A DNA stretch of 10,185 bases, taken from NCBI GenBank assembly GCA_003852805.1, contig RDDY01000143.1, positions 1-10,185 on the forward strand, given 5' to 3'. Of the stretch, positions 1 through 6,827 are shown piece after piece. The stretch comes from Chryseobacterium sp. (lineage in GTDB: Bacteria > Bacteroidota > Bacteroidia > Flavobacteriales > Weeksellaceae). Numbering within the stretch: position 1 is the stretch's first letter; every line of letters starts with the position of its first letter. The notes under the pieces were generated by a model. The model was not told the origin of the DNA. It ran no database searches and saw only the letters and a program-made list of their open reading frames with translations. A program made the translations under genes and the position numbers.

Positions 1-2
1 TC

Positions 3-539
3 AACGTGCGCGCTTTGGACTTTAGTTCGACATCGGAAATCAAACCTTTCGTAAAACCGATATTTCGGCTGATCAATTCCACCTACACCGACATCTACGG
101 TTTCACAAAAGTCAGTGAGAAAGAGGCTGAGGAGTTTGCGCGCCGCTTTATTCCATTGCTGAAGCCACAGCTGATTAAGGTTCTGGTAGATGCCGAGAAC
201 GAGCCGGTTGCCTTTGTTATCGCCATGCCGAACGTAAACGAGGGCATTGCCAAGACCAACGGCCGTCTGTTTCCGTTTGGCTGGTATCCTATTCTGAAAG
301 CTTTGAGAAAATCGAAGCGATTGGTTCTCCTCTTGGGCGCCGTCCGTCCCGACTATCGCAACAAAGGACTCGATGCTATTTTGGCGGAGCGGCTGATCGG
401 CTCTGCACTAAAACTCGGCTTTACATCGATGGACAGCCACCTCATCATGAAAGACAACGAGCGGATGCGCGCCGTAATCGAACGGATTCCGGGCAACCGC
501 CGCTACAAAGAGTACACTATTTTCAGAAAACCGCTTTAA
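3..539 (+). CDS. GNAT-like N-acetyltransferase family protein, C-terminal part (5' end outside window)
   Basis: The frame is open to the left edge, and the GTG at position 6 reads as an internal valine (N-V-R-A-L-D), so I treat this as the 3' part of a longer gene. The 178 visible residues resemble the C-terminal half of Bacteroidota proteins annotated as GNAT-family or hypothetical proteins. The segment with RPDYRNKGLDAIL (window residues about 117-129) lies where GNAT folds carry the acetyl-CoA pyrophosphate loop. It departs from the classical R/Q-x-x-G-x-G/A because it reads R-N-K-G-L-D. The preceding strand (VLLLGAV) and the following helix fit that fold. No substrate can be inferred. The TAA stop at 537-539 overlaps the stop codon of the convergent DUF4298 gene, so no terminator separates them. 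I am confident that the gene is real and that it is truncated by the window, and moderately confident of the family. Confidence 0.7.
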   Translation, partial: NVRALDFSSTSEIKPFVKPIFRLINSTYTDIYGFTKVSEKEAEEFARRFIPLLKPQLIKVLVDAENEPVAFVIAMPNVNEGIAKTNGRLFPFGWYPILKALRKSKRLVLLLGAVRPDYRNKGLDAILAERLIGSALKLGFTSMDSHLIMKDNERMRAVIERIPGNRRYKEYTIFRKPL

Positions 540-850
540 GGCTCTAAATAATCCAGCGCCGTACGCATGAAGCGGAAAGCTACCTGCGAGTTGTCCACCA
601 TCATGTTGTAGATCGCATCTTGGCCTAATACGCCTCTGGGCAGGTCACCGAAGAAATCATCTTTTTCATCCAGTTCGAGGTCTTCGTGGCGTGTATTACT
701 ATAATAGTATTCGATCAGTTCATCGTAGGCTTTTTGCATGCCTGACCATTCCTGCTGCAATTCATCCAGCTTCTGCACCAGCTCGTCCATTTTGTTCAGC
801 GTAGCTTCGTGGCGGCTGATATTCGCGATACGTTCTTCTTTATTTTCCAT
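536..850 (-). CDS. DUF4298 domain-containing protein
   Basis: A small soluble acidic protein of 104 residues with no signal peptide or membrane segment. Residues about 1-45 are heptad-like and rich in E, K, L and Q, suggesting a helical coiled coil. They are followed by an I-E-Y-Y-Y segment and an acidic stretch. The C-terminal half contains L-P-R-G-V-L-G-Q-D-A-I-Y (about 70-81), which matches what I remember of DUF4298 (LP..RGVLSEDa.Y). The molecular function of that family is unknown. The ATG at 848-850 lies inside the last codons of pth, so the genes overlap by 11 nt (ATGGAAAATAA). No Shine-Dalgarno is visible, which fits translation coupled to pth. It is the last gene of the mfd-pth-DUF4298 operon, and its stop overlaps the convergent GNAT gene by 4 nt. 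The gene is near certain; the family call is by recognition. Confidence 0.8.
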   Translation of the reverse strand: MENKEERIANISRHEATLNKMDELVQKLDELQQEWSGMQKAYDELIEYYYSNTRHEDLELDEKDDFFGDLPRGVLGQDAIYNMMVDNSQVAFRFMRTALDYLEP

Positions 851-1481
851 TGTAAGCGCTCATTGTATTGTTACCGCCTGCAAACACGAATGATAGTGCC
901 GCGTCGGCAAATTTGTTAATCCGTTCATCTAGTTTTGCAGTCTCTTCTTCATCCCATTTGCCCAGAACATAGTCTACCTGTTTTCCGGCAGAGAAATCTG
1001 CGGAGATACCGAAGCGCAGCCGTGCATATTGTTGAGTATTCAGAACAGCCTGAATATTCTTTAAGCCATTGTGACCCGCGTCCGAACCTTTCAGTTTCAT
1101 CCGCAAAGTGCCAAACGGCAGCGCCAAATCATCTGTGATGACCAGAACATTCTCCAATGGAATTTTTTCTTTTTGCATCCAGAATTTTACCGCATTGCCG
1201 CTTAGGTTCATGTAGGTGTCGGGTTTTAAAACAAAGACTTTTCTCCCTTTATGCTTCCCTTCTGCCACCCAGCCGAAATTGGCGCTGTTAAACGGTACAT
1301 CCATTTTCACAGCAATACGATCAGCGACTTCAAAGCCGACATTGTGGCGTGTGCCTGCGTACTCAGCTCCTTTATTGCCGAGCCCGATAATTAGATATTT
1401 CATAGTAATGTCTTCAATAGTTTCGACCTCGACAGATTTGCTTGAGGACCGCTTAAAAAATTTAAATAGTGACCTAAGCAT
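840..1481 (-). CDS. pth: peptidyl-tRNA hydrolase (aminoacyl-tRNA hydrolase)
   Basis: Cleaves the ester bond of peptidyl-tRNAs released prematurely from ribosomes, recycling tRNA in the cytosol. The conserved Pth core begins at M27 of this reading. Numbered from there, N10 and H20 (GLGN...TRHN) match the E. coli Asn10 and catalytic His20. YMNLSG (64-69) supplies the substrate-binding Asn, DD at 91-92 the conserved Asp, and GHNGL (110-114) the His-Asn pair. From M27 the protein is 187 residues (ATG at 1401-1403), the usual family length. I give the longer start, ATG at 1479-1481. It overlaps the mfd stop by 8 nt (ATGCTTAG), has an AGGAAA about 10 nt upstream, and makes this junction like the pth-DUF4298 one. 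The 26-residue extension is basic then acidic (FKFFKRSSSK...VEVETIED) and is not part of the enzyme fold. Function is very sure; the start is uncertain between 1481 and 1403. Confidence 0.95.
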   Translation of the reverse strand: MLRSLFKFFKRSSSKSVEVETIEDITMKYLIIGLGNKGAEYAGTRHNVGFEVADRIAVKMDVPFNSANFGWVAEGKHKGRKVFVLKPDTYMNLSGNAVKFWMQKEKIPLENVLVITDDLALPFGTLRMKLKGSDAGHNGLKNIQAVLNTQQYARLRFGISADFSAGKQVDYVLGKWDEEETAKLDERINKFADAALSFVFAGGNNTMSAYNGK

Positions 1482-4400
1482 GACTTGTGGTTTCCTGAGC
1501 TAACATCTGCTGCAGCAATGCATTGACCTGATCCACATTATCCACATTATCCTTACGCATCATGAGCTGTTTGCCCTCGCTGGTGTCTTTTTCTTTCAGC
1601 TGTGCATCTTTTGAATGTTGACTCAGGTAACTGATGATATTGCGGAAACGGTCGCTTTGGTAAAACCTGTCCTGCGCATTTGACGGGAAATAGCCGAGAA
1701 AAACACCGTTCTTCATCACAATTTTCTCAAAACCGATGTCCGCAGCCAGCCATTTCAGCTCTACACTTTTCAGCAGGTTGACTGCCTCCGGAGGCAGTTC
1801 GCCGAAGCGGTCGCGCAGCTCATTTTCAAACTGTCGAAGTTCTGCGTTGTTCTTGATGTCGGCCAGTTTCTGATACAGCAGCAATCGTTCTTCAGTACTG
1901 CTCACGTAATCATCAGGCAGCATCAGCTCCAGATCGGTGTCTATGTTGACATCCTTGGTCGTGTTAAACAGCTTCTTGCGCTCGCTATCGTTTTGGAATA
2001 GATTTTCGAATTCCTCATCGTCCTTCAGTTCCTCCAGCGCTTCCTGCATGATCTTCTGATAAGTGTCAAAACCCATCTCGTTGATAAAGCCGCTCTGTTC
2101 ACCGCCCAGCAGGTCCCCGGCGCCGCGGATTTCCAGGTCTTTCATGGCGATATGGAAGCCGCTACCCAGGTCCGAGAACTGCTCAATGGCTTCCAGGCGC
2201 TTGCGCGCATCAGATGACACCAAATCCAGCGGCGGCGTTATCAGGTAGCAGAACGCTTTACGATTGCTTCGACCCACCCTGCCGCGCATCTGGTGAATGT
2301 CTGCCATACCGAAACGTTGGGCGTCGTTGATGAAAATGGTGTTAGCATTCGGCACATCCACACCACTTTCGATGATGGTGGTGGACACCAACACGTCGTA
2401 TTTACCTTCCATAAAATCCAGCACATTCTGTTCCAGCTGTTTACCGTCCATCTGGCCGTGGCCTATTACCACCCTAGCGTCCGGCACAAGGCGCTGGATC
2501 ATGCCTGCAATTTCCTTCAGATTTTCAATTCTGTTATTTACGAAATACACTTGGCCGTCGCGTTCCAGCTCATAGCTGACGGCATCGCGGATGGTTTCCT
2601 CATTGAAGCCGATAATGCGCGTGTCCACAGGCTGGCGGTTCGGTGGTGGCGTTTTAATCACTGATAAATCCCGCGCGGCCATGAGCGAAAACTGTAAGGT
2701 CCTCGGAATAGGCGTTGCGGTCAGTGTTAAAGTATCGACGTTGGCTTTAAAGGTCTTCAGCTTGTCCTTCACTGCCACGCCGAATTTGTGTTCCTCGTCG
2801 ATGATGAGCAGCCCCAGATCTTTAAATTTCACCTTGGCGCCCACCAGCTGATGGGTACCGATGATGATGTCAATTTTGCCATCTGCCAGGTCTTTCAGCG
2901 TCTCAGACTTCTGTTTTGCTGTACGGAAACGGTTCAGGTAGGCAATGTTTACAGGGAAATCTTTCAGCCTTTCCTTAAAACTACGGTAATGCTGAAACGC
3001 CAGAATGGTTGTCGGTACCAGCACCGCGACCTGTTTGCCATCGGTGGCTGCCTTAAATGCTGCACGGATAGCTACTTCAGTTTTGCCGAAGCCCACGTCG
3101 CCACAGATCAGGCGGTCCATCACCGTTTCGGCCTCCATATCCTGCTTTACATCGTTGGTGGCGGTTTCCTGGTCAGGTGTATCCTCGTAGATGAACGATG
3201 CCTCCAGCTCGTTTTGCAGATAAGTGTCAGGCGCGTAGGCAAAACCTTTCGCGGTCTTACGCTGAGCGTAAAGTTTTATAAGGTCAAAAGCAATCTCCTT
3301 AACCTTGGCTTTCGTCTTCTGTTTCAGCGATTTCCACGCGGTAGAACCGAGCTTGCTCAGCACCACTTCCTTGCCTTCGGGACCGTTATACTTTGAAATT
3401 TTGTGAAGCGAGTGAATGCTGACGTACAGCAGGTCGCCGTTTTTATAGCTGAGTTTAAAGCATTCCTGTACACGGTCATTATTGTTCACCTTTACCAGAC
3501 CCATGAATTTGCCGATGCCGTGGTCGATGTGGGTGATATAGTCGCCCACTTTCAGTGACATCAGGTCCTTCAGGGTTAACTGTTCGCTTTTTACAAAGGC
3601 ATTTTTCGCCTTGTAACGCTGGTAACGGTCGAAAATCTGATGATCGGTGTAGACCAACAGTTTATTTTGTGCATCGACAAAGCCCTCGTGCAGTTCTGAG
3701 CGGAAGCTTTTGAACGGCAGATTCTTTTCCTGATCTGCAAAAATAGCTTCCAGGCGGTCCTTCTGCTTTTCCGAGGCGAATGAAATCCAGGTCTGGTAAC
3801 CATCTTTCAACCTCGCTTCCAGATCCTCGGTCAGCAGTTCAAAATTCTTATTGAAGGCCGGCTGCGGCGTCAGCTTAAGGTTGACCTCAGCGGCTGAAAA
3901 AGCCGTCGGGTCCGAGGTAAAATCAATTACCTTAAACTTCCTGATGCTTTCGACAAAACTTTCATCGTCCAAGAACAGCTCTTCGGGCAAACTGTGCTTG
4001 ATATCCCTGCTCAGTTTTTCGTAGGCGTCTTCTGCTTTTTCATAAAAGACTTTTAGCTTTTGGAAAGTGACCGCAGCGTTATGGAAAAATACCAGAGTGC
4101 CGCCCGCCAGCAGTTCTGCAAAGGCGACACGCTCAGATGTTCCGCCTTCGTCAATATTTGAAATCAGCTGAAACTCTTTCACTTTATCCTGCGACAGCTG
4201 AGATTCAATATCAAAAGTCCGGATACTCTCCACCTCGTTACCGAAAAAACTGACGCGATACGGCTGATCATTACCGTAGGAAAACACATCCACAATACCA
4301 CCGCGCACCGCAAACTCGCCCGGCTCCGAAACGAAATCGGTCATGCTAAACTTCAGCTTGGCCTGCAACACTTCGGCAATATCAAAATCCAGCTGATCAC

Positions 4401-4845
4401 CCACCTTCACCGTGATGCTTCGCTTTTTGAAATCTTCCTTTCGGATGACTTTCTCACTCATGGCGCCGGCAAAAGTCACGATGATTTTTTTGCTCTCGTC
4501 GCTCGTCAATCTGCGGATAACCTCGGTTCGCAATACCACGTTGGCATTTTGGGTTTTCTCGGTCTGGTAGGGTTCCAGGTAGGTAGCCGCAAAATAGACG
4601 ACGTTTTCCTTACCACACAGTTCCTCCAGTTCTGCCGCAGCGTACAGCGCGTTTTCTTTATCATCGGTGATGTACAGGATGTCTGAGTCAGCTGTCAGGA
4701 ATTTCTCGGCGATCAGCAGGCTCTTGGACGAACCCGCCGCGCCCTTTACGCTGAGCCAGTCTGAGCCGTTGCTCAGTATTTCTTTTCCCCATTCGGCCTT
4801 CAGCAGTGACGGCAGCAGGGTTTCGTTTATATTTTTTAATTGCAT
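1474..4845 (-). CDS. mfd: transcription-repair coupling factor Mfd
   Basis: A dsDNA translocase that displaces RNA polymerase stalled at lesions and recruits UvrA for strand-specific excision repair. The 1123 residues match a full-length Mfd. An N-terminal UvrB-like module has a degenerate Walker A (GAAGSSKS, 35-42). The RNAP-interacting CarD-like domain begins near residue 430 (VGDYITHIDHGIGKF). The helicase core has Walker A GDVGFGKTE (about 577-585), DEEH (about 680), TATPIPRTL, ESGVDVPNA (about 826-834) and motif VI QMRGRVGRSNR (about 851-861). It is followed by the translocation segment (RGAGDLLGGEQSG) and a C-terminal TRCF domain. I chose ATG at 4843-4845 (MQLKNINETLL). The frame stays open to ATG 4917, but that codon lies upstream of the -7 box at 4900-4907. 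ATGs at 4881 and 4863 remain possible but give residues unlike the family N-terminus. It is the first gene of an operon with pth and DUF4298. No frameshift or lost motif is visible. Confidence 0.97.
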   Translation of the reverse strand: MQLKNINETLLPSLLKAEWGKEILSNGSDWLSVKGAAGSSKSLLIAEKFLTADSDILYITDDKENALYAAAELEELCGKENVVYFAATYLEPYQTEKTQNANVVLRTEVIRRLTSDESKKIIVTFAGAMSEKVIRKEDFKKRSITVKVGDQLDFDIAEVLQAKLKFSMTDFVSEPGEFAVRGGIVDVFSYGNDQPYRVSFFGNEVESIRTFDIESQLSQDKVKEFQLISNIDEGGTSERVAFAELLAGGTLVFFHNAAVTFQKLKVFYEKAEDAYEKLSRDIKHSLPEELFLDDESFVESIRKFKVIDFTSDPTAFSAAEVNLKLTPQPAFNKNFELLTEDLEARLKDGYQTWISFASEKQKDRLEAIFADQEKNLPFKSFRSELHEGFVDAQNKLLVYTDHQIFDRYQRYKAKNAFVKSEQLTLKDLMSLKVGDYITHIDHGIGKFMGLVKVNNNDRVQECFKLSYKNGDLLYVSIHSLHKISKYNGPEGKEVVLSKLGSTAWKSLKQKTKAKVKEIAFDLIKLYAQRKTAKGFAYAPDTYLQNELEASFIYEDTPDQETATNDVKQDMEAETVMDRLICGDVGFGKTEVAIRAAFKAATDGKQVAVLVPTTILAFQHYRSFKERLKDFPVNIAYLNRFRTAKQKSETLKDLADGKIDIIIGTHQLVGAKVKFKDLGLLIIDEEHKFGVAVKDKLKTFKANVDTLTLTATPIPRTLQFSLMAARDLSVIKTPPPNRQPVDTRIIGFNEETIRDAVSYELERDGQVYFVNNRIENLKEIAGMIQRLVPDARVVIGHGQMDGKQLEQNVLDFMEGKYDVLVSTTIIESGVDVPNANTIFINDAQRFGMADIHQMRGRVGRSNRKAFCYLITPPLDLVSSDARKRLEAIEQFSDLGSGFHIAMKDLEIRGAGDLLGGEQSGFINEMGFDTYQKIMQEALEELKDDEEFENLFQNDSERKKLFNTTKDVNIDTDLELMLPDDYVSSTEERLLLYQKLADIKNNAELRQFENELRDRFGELPPEAVNLLKSVELKWLAADIGFEKIVMKNGVFLGYFPSNAQDRFYQSDRFRNIISYLSQHSKDAQLKEKDTSEGKQLMMRKDNVDNVDQVNALLQQMLAQETTSHA

Positions 4846-4899
4846 TAAACAGGTATAAAGCATAAAGCGATTTGGGAGCATTATCCGAAATCGTCGCGG

Positions 4900-4907
4900 C
4901 AAATATA
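4900..4907 (-). promoter_or_regulatory. -7 box of the mfd-pth-DUF4298 operon promoter
   Basis: Read on the minus strand this is TATATTTG, a perfect match to the Bacteroidota -7 consensus TAnnTTTG. It would place the transcript start near 4893-4896, giving a leader of about 50 nt before the mfd ATG at 4845. No TTG lies 17-23 bp upstream; the nearest is about 29 bp away, so the -33 element is weak or absent. The position argues against the longer mfd start at 4917. Confidence 0.6.
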
Positions 4908-5019
4908 CCATTATCATGCCGCGCGATTATAAGTGACAATTTAGCAGCATATAAACAACTACCGTTCACGGGCATCTCTGGAAATACTGTACTTTTACCG
5001 TTTGCAATAACGCTTGTTT

Positions 5020-6525
5020 ATGCTGAACAAAATAAAGAAAACCGCTGCGCTGATCTGGGCAAAACTGCATGTGAAAGACAGCCAGAAATTTAAGCAAAAC
5101 GCCGTCGACGATCAAAAAGAACTGTTGATGGAATTGATAAAAACCGCCGAAGAAACCGAGTTCGGGCGTAAGCACAATTTTAAAAACATCCATAACGAGG
5201 CAGAGTTTCGTCAACAAGTTTCCGTGCAGGATTACGAGGATCTTCGGCCGTATATAGAAGAAATAAAATCCGGAAAGACCGATGTATTGTGGCCCGGCAA
5301 GCCACAGTATTTTGCAAAAACTTCGGGTACCACCTCGGGCAGTAAATACATCCCGATCTCAGAAGAAGGGATGCCGTTTCAGATAAAGGCGGCACAGAGC
5401 GCCATCTTCCATTACATGGCGCAGAAAAATGAGTCAGCTTTCGTAAACGGCAAGATGATCTTCCTCCAAGGCTCGCCCGAACTGGAAGAGATTGCAGGCA
5501 TTAAAACCGGACGACTTTCGGGAATCGTTGCGCATCATATCCCACAGTATTTGCAGCGCAACCGTTTGCCGAGCATGCAGACCAATCTTATCGAGGATTG
5601 GGAAACTAAGGTGGATGCCATAGTAAAGGAAACTGAGCGCCAGAACATGACGCTGATCTCAGGCATTCCGCCGTGGTTGATCATGTATTTTGAAAAACTG
5701 ATCGAGCGCAACGGTAAGAAGATTACCGAACTTTTCCCGAATCTACAACTCATCATTACCGGCGGCGTTAACTATGAACCTTACCGCGAGAAAATGGTGC
5801 AACTGCTGGGCAAGGAGGTGGACATCGTTCAAACCTTTCCCGCCAGCGAAGGCTTCTTCGCGTTCCAAGATGATTACACCAAAGAAGGTTTATTGCTGTT
5901 GACCAACCACGGCATTTATTACGAGTTTATTCCGTTGGAAGAATTCGGGAAACCGGATGCGCGCCGACTATCGCTGAAAGATGTAGAACTGAACAAGGAC
6001 TACGCACTGATCCTGACGACCAATTCCGGTCTTTGGGCTTATTCCATCGGTGATGTGGTTCGCTTTATTTCAAAGAATCCGTACCGCATTGTAGTCTCCG
6101 GCCGCACCAAACATTTCACTTCTGCCTTTGGCGAACATGTAATTGCGTATGAAGTGGAAGAAGCATTGAAAGCCACTTTGGAAAAACATCCGGCAGAAGT
6201 TGCCGAGTTTCATCTTGCACCACAGGTCAACCCCGGCGCAGGTCTGCCCTACCACGAATGGTTCATCGAGTTTGAAAAAGAACCATCGGATCCCGAAGCC
6301 TTCCGCAAAACACTCGACGGTGAGCTTCGCCAACGCAACAGCTATTATGACGACTTGATCTCCGGCAATATTCTACAACCGCTCATCATTACCCGCCTAC
6401 GAAAAAATGCCTTCAACGATTATGCAAAATCGAAAGGCAAGCTGGGCGGTCAGAACAAACTGCCTAGATTGGCGAATGACAGAGTTATTGCCGACGATCT
6501 CCGGAATCTCAGGTCCGGGTTTTAG
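5020..6525 (+). CDS. GH3-family acyl-adenylating protein (GH3 auxin-responsive promoter family)
   Basis: A 501-residue member of the GH3 fold, related to plant acyl acid-amido synthetases. These adenylate a carboxylic acid with ATP and transfer the acyl group to an amine, usually an amino acid. The ATP signatures are visible: TSGTTSGSKY (101-110, the phosphate-binding loop), FPASEG (273-278, adenine/Mg contacts), and GLWAYSIGDVVRF (337-349) with the conserved Asp345. A GRTKHFTSAFGEHV segment then leads into the mobile C-terminal domain, and LGGQNKLPRL near the C-terminus contains the invariant lysine region. Nothing is missing, so the enzyme is probably active; the substrate of bacterial members is unknown to me. 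I chose ATG 5020-5022; a TTG six bases earlier is less likely. It is transcribed divergently from mfd, alone. Its promoter is unclear: TACTTTTA (4990-4997, one mismatch to TAnnTTTG) or TACCGTTTG (4996-5004, one extra spacer base). It is predicted cytosolic. Confidence 0.9.
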   Translation: MLNKIKKTAALIWAKLHVKDSQKFKQNAVDDQKELLMELIKTAEETEFGRKHNFKNIHNEAEFRQQVSVQDYEDLRPYIEEIKSGKTDVLWPGKPQYFAKTSGTTSGSKYIPISEEGMPFQIKAAQSAIFHYMAQKNESAFVNGKMIFLQGSPELEEIAGIKTGRLSGIVAHHIPQYLQRNRLPSMQTNLIEDWETKVDAIVKETERQNMTLISGIPPWLIMYFEKLIERNGKKITELFPNLQLIITGGVNYEPYREKMVQLLGKEVDIVQTFPASEGFFAFQDDYTKEGLLLLTNHGIYYEFIPLEEFGKPDARRLSLKDVELNKDYALILTTNSGLWAYSIGDVVRFISKNPYRIVVSGRTKHFTSAFGEHVIAYEVEEALKATLEKHPAEVAEFHLAPQVNPGAGLPYHEWFIEFEKEPSDPEAFRKTLDGELRQRNSYYDDLISGNILQPLIITRLRKNAFNDYAKSKGKLGGQNKLPRLANDRVIADDLRNLRSGF

Positions 6526-6673
6526 ATCCAAAATCTACAATTTCCGATGCATCGGTCAGAATACCAAGAAAATGTTCTGCAAATATTTTCTTATTTAATG
6601 ATCAGGCATTAAACAGATGTTTATAACAGCCTGTATATCAATACCTGACAGCTAAATACAACCAACGAGGCGA

Positions 6674-6699
6674 CGCAATAAAAAAGCTGTTTTATTGCG
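6674..6699. repeat. perfect 10-bp inverted repeat (hairpin) in the GH3 to T9SS-protein spacer
   Basis: CGCAATAAAA (6674-6683) and TTTTATTGCG (6690-6699) pair perfectly around a 6-nt loop AAGCTG. It lies about 150 nt after the GH3 stop and about 40 nt before the -33 element of the next promoter. There is no proper U-tract after the stem on either strand, though the 3' arm itself holds TTTT. It may be a weak terminator for GH3 or a protein-binding site. The rest of the 267-nt spacer is AT-rich and shows no gene. Confidence 0.5.
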
Positions 6700-6738
6700 A
6701 ATTTATATGGTCTAAAGCCTATATTCCAACCAAGATGA

Positions 6739-6769
6739 TTGGCGTGATAATATTTTTATTATATATTTG
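6739..6769 (+). promoter_or_regulatory. Bacteroidota promoter of the T9SS-substrate gene
   Basis: TTG at 6739-6741 is followed by a 20-bp spacer and a perfect -7 box TATATTTG at 6762-6769. This matches the Bacteroidota consensus TTG-N17-23-TAnnTTTG. The predicted start of transcription is near 6775, leaving a short A/C-rich leader before ATG 6793. It is the best promoter in the window. It also supports 6793, not 6828, as the natural translation start. Confidence 0.75.
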
Positions 6770-6792
6770 ACAATCACAACAAACATTTTACT

Positions 6793-6827
6793 ATGAAAAA
6801 CTGTATGTACTGGCAGCATCTTGCCTG
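6793..6827 (+). other. out-of-frame start codon and signal peptide region of the T9SS protein (single-base frameshift)
   Basis: ATG at 6793-6795 sits just below the promoter but reads only 11 codons (MKNCMYWQHLA) to TGA at 6826-6828. If the A-run after ATG had six As rather than five, the reading would be MKKLYVLAASCLMTLAAAQS. That is a typical signal peptide with a K-K start, a hydrophobic core and an A-A-A-Q cleavage region, and it runs in frame into the downstream ORF. The short frame ends in TGATG, where the stop overlaps the next ATG, so reinitiation is formally possible but would give a protein without a signal peptide. A missing base in the assembly and a true mutation both fit. Confidence 0.8.

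Noticed and set aside
2788..3396. 202-codon open frame on the plus strand inside mfd
   Set aside because: It is antisense to conserved helicase-core codons and has no promoter or recognisable protein features; the frame is open only because of mfd codon use.
4846..4917. Longer Mfd N-terminus from ATG 4917 (24 extra residues)
   Set aside because: The extra stretch starts upstream of the perfect -7 box at 4900-4907 and does not look like the Mfd N-terminus, which fits MQLKNINETLL at 4845.
6526..6673. Possible small gene or RNA in the AT-rich spacer after GH3
   Set aside because: Short repeats such as TCAGG/CCTGA and AAACA/TGTTT are too short and too far apart to support an RNA fold, and no frame looks coding.
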